DNA of 16,293 nucleotides from Opitutia bacterium UBA7374 (GCA_002469895.1 DKOA01000016.1:1-16293); one strand, 5' to 3'; counted from the stretch's first letter, positions 6,726 through 14,032 are shown. Numbers and translations: made by a program. The notes: generated by a model not told the origin, from the sequence alone.

Positions 6726-7802
6726 ATGTCCAAACAGGGTGTCATTCTTCTTAACCTCGGATCACCGGACTCCACGGAAGTCGTTGATGTTCGTAACTAC
6801 CTTCGGGAATTTCTCATGGATGAGCGCGTGCTCGATGCACCCGCACCGATTCGCTGGCTCATCGTCAACTGCTTCGTTCTACCCAAGCGCCCACGAGAAT
6901 CGGCCGAGGCCTACGCCAGCATCTGGGAAGAAGACGGTTCACCCTTGATCCTAACCTCACGACTTCAGCAAAAAGCCCTCGCTGAAGCCACCGGCCTACC
7001 CATTGAATTGGGCATGCGCTATGGGAATCCCTCGACCGAAAGCGCTCTGCTCTCACTACTCGAACAAGGCGTTGATGACCTCTTCATCATACCGATGTAT
7101 CCGCACTACGCCATGTCCAGTTACGAAACCGCAGTCGTGCAACTGATGAACTGCGTGCGCACCCACGCACCCACGCTAAAGACAACACTGCTGCCCCCCT
7201 TCTATAATGATCCCGGCTATATTGAGGCCCTGCTCGAATCTGCCCGCCCAGCCATTGAAAAGGGCGATTTTGACAAGCTCATCTTCTCCTTTCACGGCAT
7301 CCCACAACGACATCTGATTAAAGGCGACCCCTCCCACCAGCACTGCCTAACCACCCCAGACTGCTGCAACACCTGCCACCCCGCACACGGCACCTGTTAT
7401 CGACACCAGTGCGCCATGACCGTCGAAAAATTTGTTCAGGCCGCCGGTCTGCCCAAAGAGAAATATCGCCTCACCTTCCAATCCCGTTTGGGCCGGGATC
7501 CCTGGCTTCAACCGTACACTGACCAAACACTTGAATCGCTGCCCGAAGAAGGCGCAAAAAATGTTAAAGTTATCTGCCCTGCCTTCACTGCAGACTGTCT
7601 GGAGACCCTCGAGGAAATTGCCGGTGAAGGCAAAGAACTCTTCCTTGCTGCCGGCGGTGAACAATTTGAACAAATCCCCTGCCTTAATGACCACCCGCAA
7701 TTTATCCGTTATCTAGCGGATACAATTCAATCCTGGCAAAACGGCGGCTACCAGACCGGTCGCGCCACCGAGCCGGCCTACGTCGCGCCGATGAAGCGTT
7801 AG
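6726..7802 (+). CDS. hemH: Ferrochelatase with internal Cys-rich segment
   Basis: 358 residues. The enzyme inserts ferrous iron into a porphyrin, the last step of haem synthesis (protoporphyrin in the classical route, coproporphyrin in the alternative route; not decidable here). Motifs: GVILLNLGSPDS (5-16), YPHYAMSSYET (125-135), catalytic His H190 in FSFHGIPQRH, FQSRLGRDPWLQPYT (251-265) and the acidic CLETLEEI (291-298). Between KGD (199-201) and the next helix, residues 207-229 contain six cysteines (C207, C213, C214, C217, C224, C229), where many homologues have a short CQC loop. This resembles the internal [2Fe-2S] ligand segment described for Myxococcus-type ferrochelatases; no Cys cluster is present at the C-terminus. 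The ATG at 6726 gives the standard N-terminus. The frame stays open far upstream inside the regulator, but only as a shadow. It is 71 bases from the next gene. Confidence 0.95.
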   Translation: MSKQGVILLNLGSPDSTEVVDVRNYLREFLMDERVLDAPAPIRWLIVNCFVLPKRPRESAEAYASIWEEDGSPLILTSRLQQKALAEATGLPIELGMRYGNPSTESALLSLLEQGVDDLFIIPMYPHYAMSSYETAVVQLMNCVRTHAPTLKTTLLPPFYNDPGYIEALLESARPAIEKGDFDKLIFSFHGIPQRHLIKGDPSHQHCLTTPDCCNTCHPAHGTCYRHQCAMTVEKFVQAAGLPKEKYRLTFQSRLGRDPWLQPYTDQTLESLPEEGAKNVKVICPAFTADCLETLEEIAGEGKELFLAAGGEQFEQIPCLNDHPQFIRYLADTIQSWQNGGYQTGRATEPAYVAPMKR

Positions 7803-7873
7803 TCCGCCTCGCTTATTCCAGCGAGCAACAGGCTTGGCAACGCGCCCCCATCCTACCAGTCTAACCGGACGAT

Positions 7874-8740
7874 ATGCCAGACGCACTCGACAACCCGGAC
7901 CGACTCTTCCTCATCATCGGTGCCCTCCTCTATGGCGCCGCCTTTATTGCCGGGCTCCTACCCCTGCTCCTGCGCCGCAAATATCCACCTGCCCTCGTCT
8001 CCACCCTCACCGCTATGGGCTTTGCCCTGCAAACAATCGGACTCAATCTTCGCGGTCTGGAGGTCAAAGGCTGCCCCCTCGGCAACTCTTTTGAAATCGC
8101 ACAATTCATCGGTTGGTCTCTCGTGCTCCTCTACTTTATCATCGGCCCAGTCTTTCGCATTCGCCTGCTCGGTTTCTTTGTCGCCGCGTTGGCCGCACTC
8201 GGCGGAGTCACTTGCCTAATCCCCGGGCTCGATCGCCCCTATCCACACAGCCTCTCCAGCGGCAACCCCTGGATTGAACTACACGCTACCCTCGCCCTCT
8301 TCAGTTACGGCCTCTTCGCACTCGTTGCCCTTGTCGCACTAATGTTTCTTATCCAGCGGCACGGCCTCAAAGAAAAGAAATACCAGGGCATCTACCCATA
8401 CCTTCCCTCCGTCGAAAAACTCGACACCATGGGACGTCGCCTCCTTCTCGCCGGACTTCTCGGCCTCACGGCCGCACTCCTCTTTGGAGCCATCTTCTAT
8501 CTCCGCAACAGTCACCTTGTACCCGTCTTTAAACTCACCGTTACTTGCCTCGTCTGGGCCGGCTACCTCGGTGTCGCCATCCTCCAATTACAAGGTCGCC
8601 TCGTCACCCGCCGTCACGCCATCGCCTCCATCCTCCTCTTCCTTCTCGCACTCCTTGCCCTTTGGCCCGTCCAGAACGCACGCAGTCTCCCCGAAACAGG
8701 CGCGCCGTCTTCCGCCGCTGAAGACTCCGCTAACCACTGA
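7874..8740 (+). CDS. HemX/CcsA-like cytochrome c assembly membrane protein
   Basis: 288 residues with about eight hydrophobic segments (approximately 11-33, 40-58, 76-94, 98-116, 136-160, 188-209, 217-238, 249-265). It fits the CcsA/CcmC/HemX family (cytochrome C assembly domain). Conserved-looking features are CPLGNSFE (67-74), NPWIELHATLALFSYGLFAL with H137, and H248 in TRRHA. The Trp-rich WWD haem-handling motif of full CcsA/CcmF proteins is not seen, so a HemX-like role is more likely: a membrane protein linked to haem synthesis, known in Bacillus to affect HemA abundance. The position directly between hemH and hemA (26 bases before the hemA ATG) supports this. A role in haem delivery to cytochrome c remains possible. 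The C-terminal 20 residues are polar and probably disordered. Confidence 0.82.
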   Translation: MPDALDNPDRLFLIIGALLYGAAFIAGLLPLLLRRKYPPALVSTLTAMGFALQTIGLNLRGLEVKGCPLGNSFEIAQFIGWSLVLLYFIIGPVFRIRLLGFFVAALAALGGVTCLIPGLDRPYPHSLSSGNPWIELHATLALFSYGLFALVALVALMFLIQRHGLKEKKYQGIYPYLPSVEKLDTMGRRLLLAGLLGLTAALLFGAIFYLRNSHLVPVFKLTVTCLVWAGYLGVAILQLQGRLVTRRHAIASILLFLLALLALWPVQNARSLPETGAPSSAAEDSANH

Positions 8741-8766
8741 GACCCGCTCCATTGGACACGACACCT

Positions 8767-9819
8767 ATGAGCGCAGACCCGCTGCAGTCCCTCTTTGTCT
8801 TTGGTTGCTCTCACCATGACACCCCCCTTGAAGTACGCGAACGCTTCACCCTCTCACCGGACCAGGCCGGCGCCCTTGGGCAAAACCTCCACCAACTCCC
8901 CGGGCTAAAGGAATGCCTCGTCCTCGGCACCTGTAACCGCACAGAAATCTACGGGCTCGCCCAGTCCCGTGATCACCTGCCCGCCCTCGAACAACACTTC
9001 TGCAGCCAGCGCGAAATCCAAACAAGCGACTTCCAAAAATACGCCTACCGCCACCACAACCTCGATACCCTTCAACACCTCTGCGAAGTCTCTGCCGGAC
9101 TCGACTCACAGATGGTTGGTGAACCCGAGATCCTCGGTCAGGTCAAAGACGCTTACGCCCGCGCTAAAACCGCCCAGTCTGTCGGCCCCGTCCTCAGCCG
9201 TCTCTTTGAAAAAAGCTTTCAAGCCGCCAAAGCCGCACGCACCCAGACCGGAATCAACCGCGGACACGTCGGCATCGGCAACATTACCGCCGACCTCTCC
9301 AACCGCATCTTCGGACGCCTCGACCAGAGCCGCGTACTCCTCCTCGGCTCCGGAGAAGTCGGTGCCGCCACCGCACAGGCCCTCGCCGGCCGTGGTGTAG
9401 CCGATATCTCCGTAAGCAGCCGTACCCTCGAAAACGCACAAAAACTTGCCCGCCAACTTGGTGGTGCTGCCATCGACTTCGCAGACTTCCCCGCCCAACT
9501 CCACCGCTTCGATATTGTCGTCAGTTCCACTGCCGCAGCGGGTCAAGTCCTCTCCTTGGAAACCGTTCAAGAAGCCCTCCGCAAACGCGCCGGCAAAGCC
9601 CTCTTCCTTCTCGATCTCGCTATGCCCCGCGATATTGACCCAGCGGTACACCCACTCGATAGCCTCTACCTCTACAACCTTGACGACCTCTCCGCCATCG
9701 CTAACGAAAACCTCGCCCAGCGAAAAGCTGAAATCGAAAAGGCCCGCCGCATCTTAAAGAACCAGGCATGGACTCTCTGGCTCCAACTTCGCCGCCGCAC
9801 TCGCCTGACTACCGCATAA
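8767..9819 (+). CDS. hemA: Glutamyl-tRNA reductase, short form
   Basis: 350 residues from the ATG at 8767; a TTG at 8752 in the same frame is less likely. GluTR reduces Glu-tRNA(Glu) to glutamate-1-semialdehyde, the first committed step of C5-pathway haem synthesis. Visible: the N-terminal catalytic domain with FGCSHHDTPLEVRE and the nucleophile C56 in LGTCNRTEIYG; the specificity segment GLDSQMVGEPEILGQVKDAY (111-130); and the NADPH-binding domain with LLGSGEVGAATAQAL (192-206), SSRT, VVSSTAA and LDLAMPRDIDP. The protein then enters the spinal helix (AQRKAEIEKARRIL) and stops about 20 residues later. The C-terminal dimerisation domain of the usual 420-residue enzyme is missing. The downstream 41 bases before convergent fabH leave no room for it, so this is not a simple frameshift. 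It is the last gene of the hemH-hemX-like-hemA set. Confidence 0.95.
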   Translation: MSADPLQSLFVFGCSHHDTPLEVRERFTLSPDQAGALGQNLHQLPGLKECLVLGTCNRTEIYGLAQSRDHLPALEQHFCSQREIQTSDFQKYAYRHHNLDTLQHLCEVSAGLDSQMVGEPEILGQVKDAYARAKTAQSVGPVLSRLFEKSFQAAKAARTQTGINRGHVGIGNITADLSNRIFGRLDQSRVLLLGSGEVGAATAQALAGRGVADISVSSRTLENAQKLARQLGGAAIDFADFPAQLHRFDIVVSSTAAAGQVLSLETVQEALRKRAGKALFLLDLAMPRDIDPAVHPLDSLYLYNLDDLSAIANENLAQRKAEIEKARRILKNQAWTLWLQLRRRTRLTTA

Positions 9820-9837
9820 GTGTACAGCAGCCTGAGG

Positions 9838-9853
9838 ATCGATAGAGATCGAT
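9838..9853. terminator. Possible small hairpin between convergent hemA and fabH
   Basis: ATCGAT-AGAG-ATCGAT forms a perfect 6-bp stem with a 4-base loop in the 41-base gap between two convergent genes. It can extend by further pairs after a mismatch. There is no T run on either side, so intrinsic termination is uncertain. Confidence 0.3.
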
Positions 9854-9860
9854 GCTTCCG

Positions 9861-10934
9861 CTAGGACTCATACTCGATCAATGCACAGGCCTTGAGCGCA
9901 CCACAATTGACTATCGCACTTGCCCAAGAAAGCCCAACTCCGAAACCGGAGAGTAAGAGGCGCTTTTCCCGGCTGCCTAATTTCCCGTCCAATTCATCGC
10001 AAATGGCTACAGGAATGGAAGCAGAGCTCTGGTTGCCAAAGCGCTCCACCGAGCGCATCGGAACGCAGTCCGGATCCAACTTAAGACGCTTGGCGATATT
10101 GGATAAAATATAACGGTTTGCTTGGTGAAAGACAAAGTAATCAATCTCTCCCAGAGCGAGCCCCGCATATTCTGCCACCTCACGCACAGATGCCGGCTCC
10201 ACCCGGATCGAAAAATTAAAAACTTCAGCTCCATCCATGCTCAGATTCTCTGCCGATCGGACATTACCCTCTGCATCGGTTCGCTCCACTCTAGTCTCCT
10301 CGCTTGAGGGACAACGAAAAGCACCCGCTGGAACAATCAAATTTTCATAGCCACTGCCGTCCGTATGCAGGCTAAACCAGGCCGGTGAGGGCTCCGTGAA
10401 GTGTTCAATCAGCGTGGCGCTCCCGCCATCGCCAAAAAGGGGTGCGACAGCACGATCCCGGGGATTTGTAATTCGGCTAATCGTATCGCCCGCTAAAAGC
10501 AACACCCGCTGACAACCCCCCGAATTGACCATCATATGCGCAAGCCAGAGTCCATAGACATAACCGGAACAACCGAGGTTAACGTCAAGGGCAGCACAAT
10601 CCGACCCCAGTCCGAGGCGACCATGCAGAACTGCCGCATTGCAGGGTTGCCCATAATCCGGCGTCTGCGTAACACAAATCAGGGCGTCTACAGCCTGCGG
10701 AGCCAGTTTAGCCCGTTCCATCAAATCCCGCGCAGCCGAATAGCACAAGTCGGCTGCCGTCGTTGTGCCCTCGACAACACGACGCTTATCCAAGCCGATT
10801 GTCTTTTTTATACGCTCGATCTGCTGAACGTTGCCCCCGAAGAGTTCAACCGCATCATCAATCGATTTTTCTCCGCGGGGCACGCAGGAAACGACCCCGG
10901 AAATCCGGGCATTTTCAAAGGAACTCTTGGCCAT
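9861..10934 (-). CDS. fabH: 3-oxoacyl-ACP synthase III (FabH-type)
   Basis: 357 residues from the ATG at 10934, which follows a GAAGG about 13 bases upstream. In-frame ATG (11015) and TTG (11042) codons would add 27 or 36 residues not expected for the family. The thiolase-fold enzyme condenses an acyl-CoA starter with malonyl-ACP to begin fatty-acid synthesis. The full catalytic triad is visible: C122 in LGCSGYVYGLW, H270 in FHQANRYI and N301 in FGNQSSASIP. Also seen are VTQTPDYGQPCNA (88-100), APLFGDGGSATLIE (164-177) and the C-terminal GFGVGLSWASAIV. It belongs to the slightly longer KAS III subgroup (usual FabH about 320 residues), so a specialised starter unit or O-antigen/lipid role cannot be excluded. 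It is divergent from accBC, which makes malonyl-CoA, fitting a fatty-acid function. Confidence 0.88.
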   Translation of the reverse strand: MAKSSFENARISGVVSCVPRGEKSIDDAVELFGGNVQQIERIKKTIGLDKRRVVEGTTTAADLCYSAARDLMERAKLAPQAVDALICVTQTPDYGQPCNAAVLHGRLGLGSDCAALDVNLGCSGYVYGLWLAHMMVNSGGCQRVLLLAGDTISRITNPRDRAVAPLFGDGGSATLIEHFTEPSPAWFSLHTDGSGYENLIVPAGAFRCPSSEETRVERTDAEGNVRSAENLSMDGAEVFNFSIRVEPASVREVAEYAGLALGEIDYFVFHQANRYILSNIAKRLKLDPDCVPMRSVERFGNQSSASIPVAICDELDGKLGSREKRLLLSGFGVGLSWASAIVNCGALKACALIEYES

Positions 10935-11067
10935 ATCTGCAAAAATGCCTTCTGCGCCGAGAAATGAAAGCCTATTTAACCCCGCGTTTACGACATTGAC
11001 GCAGGCATCCACCATGCTCTTATTTCTTGTCTTACGATTCAACGAATGAATTATGTGCTCTGTTGGC

Positions 11068-11103
11068 AGCCATCAAATGGCTTTCGACATAGCTAACCAG
11101 CTA
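11068..11103 (+). promoter_or_regulatory. Two small hairpins in the accB leader
   Basis: AGCCAT-CAA-ATGGCT (11068-11082) is a perfect 6-bp stem. It is followed seven bases later by TAGCT-AACC-AGCTA (11090-11103). Both lie in the fabH/accB divergent gap, ahead of the accB Shine-Dalgarno (11122-11127). They could be a leader structure or operator half-sites; the role is unknown. No FapR-type site is recognised. Confidence 0.3.
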
Positions 11104-11121
11104 GTAACAACAACGTCTCTG

Positions 11122-11137
11122 AAAGGAACCGAACTTG
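11122..11137 (+). promoter_or_regulatory. Ribosome binding site that fixes a TTG start for accB
   Basis: AAAGGA at 11122-11127 lies seven bases before TTG at 11135-11137. The first downstream ATG (codon 13) would remove the conserved MDLKLIKQVVEL helix, so TTG is the real start. This is one of the few good Shine-Dalgarno sequences in the window. Confidence 0.75.
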
Positions 11138-11596
11138 GACTTAAAACTGATCAAACAGGTCGTCGAACTAATGGAACGTTCGGAAATTGCCGAATTAGAA
11201 TTTGAAGAGGAGGGCCTCAAGCTCCGCCTTAGTCGCCAAAGCAAAGATGCTCCGGCGCAAATTATCCAAACAGCACCCATACCTGCCGCTCCGGTAGCCA
11301 CTGCCGCTGAGACTCCGCCAGCCGCTGCCCCGACAGCACCCGTAGAAGAAGCTGGTATTTCTGTCATTAAATCACCGATGGTCGGCACCTTTTACAGTTC
11401 ACCGTCCCCCGATAGCCCCTCTTTTGTCGATGTTGGTGGCAAAGTGAAGGCAGACAGTATTGTCTGCATCATTGAAGCGATGAAGGTAATGAATGAGATT
11501 CAAGCCGAAATCGCCGGTACCATTACCGAAGTACTTGTTGAAAACGGTGACGCCATCGAGTACGGCCAGCCTCTCTATAAGGTGAAAACCGCCTAG
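11135..11596 (+). CDS. accB: Biotin carboxyl carrier protein of acetyl-CoA carboxylase
   Basis: 153 residues starting at TTG (11135). The N-terminal helix MDLKLIKQVVELMERSEIAE (1-20) is typical of AccB. An Ala/Pro-rich flexible linker covers about 38-72, and the biotinyl domain spans 76-152. The biotin-accepting lysine is K117 in EAMKVMNE. The conserved KSPMVGTFY (79-87) begins the domain, and GTFYSSPSPDSPSFVDVG carries the usual protruding-thumb region of bacterial AccB. The protein carries carboxybiotin between AccC and the carboxyltransferase AccAD, which are not in this window. It ends nine bases before accC. A leader with two small hairpins precedes it. Confidence 0.97.
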   Translation: MDLKLIKQVVELMERSEIAELEFEEEGLKLRLSRQSKDAPAQIIQTAPIPAAPVATAAETPPAAAPTAPVEEAGISVIKSPMVGTFYSSPSPDSPSFVDVGGKVKADSIVCIIEAMKVMNEIQAEIAGTITEVLVENGDAIEYGQPLYKVKTA

Positions 11597-11605
11597 ACCG
11601 AGCGA

Positions 11606-12970
11606 ATGATCAAAAAGCTCCTCATCGCCAACCGCGGCGAAATCGCCCTGCGTATTGTACGTGCCTGCAACGAACTCGGCATTAAGACTTTGGCCGTCTA
11701 CTCCGAGGCCGATGAGCAGTCCCTGCATGTACAGCTAGCAGATGAAGCCATCTGTATTGGCCCCGCAGCCAGCCAGTTCAGCTATCTCAAGGCCGATCGT
11801 ATTATCGCTGCCGCTGAGATTGCAGATGTCGATGCCATTCATCCGGGGTATGGATTTCTCGCGGAAAACGCTGACTTTGCCGAACAGTGTGAGACCTGTA
11901 ACATCAAGTTTGTCGGTCCCAGTTCGGATGCCATCCTGAACTTTGGTGACAAATCCCGAGCTCGTGAAATGGCGGTCAAAGCAAAAGTCCCTGTCATCCC
12001 CGGCAGTGAGGGCACAGTCGACAACGAAAAAGACGCCCTCACCGTAGCCAAAAAGATCGGCTTTCCGGTCATCGTTAAAGCTGTTGCCGGTGGTGGCGGA
12101 AAAGGCATGCGCACTGCACACAATGCAGTAGCCTTTAAAAAAGAATATAACAGCGCCCGGAGCGAAGCAGAAAAAGCCTTTGGTAATGGGTCCGTCTATA
12201 TTGAGAAATTCCTCGAAGGGCCTAGGCATATCGAAATTCAAGTATTGGGTGACAGTAAAGGCAATGTCATCCACTTGGGTGAGCGGGATTGCTCGGTACA
12301 ACGTCGCCACCAAAAACTAATCGAAGAGGCACCCTCTCCTTTTATTACCGACGAGACCCGCAAAAAAATGGGCCGCGATGCCGTAAAACTGGCTAAATCT
12401 GTCAAATACGAAGGTGCCGGCACTGTTGAGTTCCTCACCGATAGCGACGGCAACTACTACTTTATCGAGATGAACACTCGCATCCAAGTAGAACACGGTG
12501 TGACTGAAGAAGTTACCGGTATCGATCTGGTCAAAGAGCAACTTCTCATCGCCAGTGGCAGAAAACTCAGCTACGAGCAAAAAGATGTGAAAATCCTGCG
12601 TCACGCCATCGAGTGCCGCGTCAATGCCGAAGACCCCGGGCGCAACTTTGCCCCCTGCCCGGGAGGCATTGATCTCTATTACTCACCCGGAGGCCATGGT
12701 GTTCGTATCGATTCACATGTCTACAGTGGTTACTCGATCCCCCCGCACTACGATAGCATGATCGCCAAAGTCATTACTTTTGGGCGCACCCGCGAGCTCG
12801 CTCTTGACCGAATGGACCGCGCCCTCGGGGAATATTTGATCCGGGGCATCAAAACCAATATACCCTTTTCCCGGGCGATTATTCGCGACCCAATCTTCCG
12901 AGACGGCAAAGCCACCACCAAATTTGTCGAGGAATTCGTCAAGCGCGTGCCCAAGGATCTTTACACCTAG
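11606..12970 (+). CDS. accC: Biotin carboxylase subunit of acetyl-CoA carboxylase
   Basis: 454 residues, the usual size for AccC. It carboxylates the biotin on AccB using ATP and bicarbonate, supplying carboxybiotin for malonyl-CoA synthesis. Domain order: N-terminal pre-ATP-grasp domain (KLLIANRGEIALRI, 4-17; HPGYGFLAEN, 79-88), ATP-grasp with the Gly-rich lid GGGGKGMR (162-169), QRRHQKLIEEAPS (232-244) and the active-site signature EMNTRIQVEH (288-297, with E288, N290, R292, E296), then the C-terminal domain. The residue after QVEH is Gly (G298) where Pro is most common (QVEHPVTE). Start ATG 11606 lies nine bases after the accB stop. The downstream Asp23-family gene begins 29 bases after the stop and is likely in the same operon. 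Confidence 0.97.
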   Translation: MIKKLLIANRGEIALRIVRACNELGIKTLAVYSEADEQSLHVQLADEAICIGPAASQFSYLKADRIIAAAEIADVDAIHPGYGFLAENADFAEQCETCNIKFVGPSSDAILNFGDKSRAREMAVKAKVPVIPGSEGTVDNEKDALTVAKKIGFPVIVKAVAGGGGKGMRTAHNAVAFKKEYNSARSEAEKAFGNGSVYIEKFLEGPRHIEIQVLGDSKGNVIHLGERDCSVQRRHQKLIEEAPSPFITDETRKKMGRDAVKLAKSVKYEGAGTVEFLTDSDGNYYFIEMNTRIQVEHGVTEEVTGIDLVKEQLLIASGRKLSYEQKDVKILRHAIECRVNAEDPGRNFAPCPGGIDLYYSPGGHGVRIDSHVYSGYSIPPHYDSMIAKVITFGRTRELALDRMDRALGEYLIRGIKTNIPFSRAIIRDPIFRDGKATTKFVEEFVKRVPKDLYT

Positions 12971-12971
12971 C

Positions 12972-12998
12972 ATAATCTCCTCTATGTAGTACGATTAT
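12972..12998 (+). repeat. Inverted repeat before the Asp23-family start
   Basis: ATAATC and GATTAT are exact reverse complements separated by 15 bases. They occupy almost the whole 29-base gap between accC and the next ATG at 13000. The stem is AT-rich and weak. It might affect translation initiation or be a chance repeat. Confidence 0.3.
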
Positions 12999-12999
12999 T

Positions 13000-13449
13000 A
13001 TGAGTAAAATTCCCGAAGAAAGTCAGGAGACCACTATACCCACTGTCTCGGAAGGGTCCAACACACTGGGTGATATCAGCATTAACAACAGCGTTGTTGC
13101 CAGCATTGTGCGACTTGCCAGTCTAGAGGTTACCGGGGTGGCTTCTGTCGGCACAGGATTTCGCGGGGTGGATGGGATCGCCGAGATTTTCACCAAAAAA
13201 GGCGATGAACGCGGCGTGCGAGTCGAAGTCGATGAAGTCGGCGACTACCGCATTGAAGTGCGCGTCATCCTGCGATTCGGTTGCCAGCTCGCTACCGTGG
13301 CCAGCCAAATCCAACAACGCGTCGTCGAACAGGTGGAAAATATGACCAGTAAAAATGTGGCTCGTGTCAATGTCATCATTGACGGGGTCCGCACTTCCGA
13401 AGAGAGCACCACGGAGGAAGACTGGGAAGAACAATCCCACACCGACTAA
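13000..13449 (+). CDS. Asp23/Gls24 (YloU/YqhY-type) family protein
   Basis: 149 residues, soluble, with polar acidic tails (1-23 and 132-149) around an Asp23/Gls24 domain at about 24-130. Features typical of the family are GDISINNSVVASIVRLASLEVTGVASVG (24-51), a central VRVEVDEVGDYRIEVRVILRFG, and the helix QIQQRVVEQVENMTSKNVARVNVIIDGV. The biochemical role is not settled; in Firmicutes, members anchor to the membrane via AmaP or are linked with acetyl-CoA carboxylase. In Bacillus, the accBC genes are followed by the family member yqhY, the same order as here. A perfect inverted repeat (ATAATC, 12972-12977; GATTAT, 12993-12998) stands just before the ATG, and no Shine-Dalgarno is seen, so translation may depend on coupling or structure. 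Confidence 0.88.
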   Translation: MSKIPEESQETTIPTVSEGSNTLGDISINNSVVASIVRLASLEVTGVASVGTGFRGVDGIAEIFTKKGDERGVRVEVDEVGDYRIEVRVILRFGCQLATVASQIQQRVVEQVENMTSKNVARVNVIIDGVRTSEESTTEEDWEEQSHTD

Positions 13450-13487
13450 ATCTTTATCACCGCGCCCACTAAAACTGCGGTACAGCA

Positions 13488-13982
13488 ATGAAATGGTGCC
13501 TTCTAGACGACTGCTCTGAGAGCGTACAATCGATGCTCTCATCGATCGAATCGGATATCCTCTATGGCGGCGTTGCCATTGTCCTCATTCTTGCCCTGCT
13601 GATTCTTCTGCGCAGGCGCCAACCGGCTAAAATTCTCGCTTACCACTCGGAGAACGGCCGTGTCATGGTCAGCCGTTCCGCCATTCTCGAGCTGATACAA
13701 TCGGCTTGCGCGCAAATAGAGCAGGTCCACCGCCCAACTGTACGCATACGTACGAAACGAGGTATCTGCCACCTCAGAGTTGGCATCAAATTGCAGAGCA
13801 GCGGCAGACTGCGCGACCTCGAAAACGTTCTTCAGCAACACCTTCGACAGGCCCTGACCGAAACCCTCGGTATTGAAAAATTAGGCACTATCGACATCAC
13901 CGCGACCGGCTTTAAAGACAAAAAAGGCTCGAAACCGGTTGACTTGAACGACAACGAAGACGATCTAAGCGATTTTCGCTAA
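13488..13982 (+). CDS. AmaP-like membrane protein with Asp23-type domain
   Basis: 164 residues. A single transmembrane helix at about 26-42 (YGGVAIVLILALLILL) is followed by RRR, which places the rest in the cytoplasm by the positive-inside rule. Residues 59-142 (VMVSRSAILELIQSACAQIE, VRIRTKRGICHLRVGIKL, TETLGIEKLGTIDITATGF) have the alternating pattern of the Asp23/AmaP fold. In Staphylococcus, AmaP is the membrane anchor of Asp23; the adjacent Asp23-family gene 38 bases upstream makes the same partnership likely. The C-terminal 20 residues are acidic. The ATG at 13488 has no Shine-Dalgarno; an ATG at 13533 would still keep the membrane helix and is an alternative. Assignment is by pattern and context and should be treated as probable. 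Confidence 0.7.
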   Translation: MKWCLLDDCSESVQSMLSSIESDILYGGVAIVLILALLILLRRRQPAKILAYHSENGRVMVSRSAILELIQSACAQIEQVHRPTVRIRTKRGICHLRVGIKLQSSGRLRDLENVLQQHLRQALTETLGIEKLGTIDITATGFKDKKGSKPVDLNDNEDDLSDFR

Positions 13983-14032
13983 CCGAACTAAACAGTTGAA
14001 ACGATGCGCTCGGTGCTCCCTGTAAAGGGCAG

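Noticed and set aside
7808..7825. CTCGCT/AGCGAG hairpin just after hemH as a terminator
   Set aside because: No T run follows, and the next gene is 71 bases away on the same strand, so operon continuity is more likely.
9106..9651. 181-codon open frame on the minus strand inside hemA
   Set aside because: Antisense shadow of a well-supported gene; composition Gly/Ala/Glu-rich with no recognisable domain.
11735..12313. 192-codon open frame on the minus strand inside accC
   Set aside because: Antisense shadow of a strongly conserved gene, with no domain pattern of its own.
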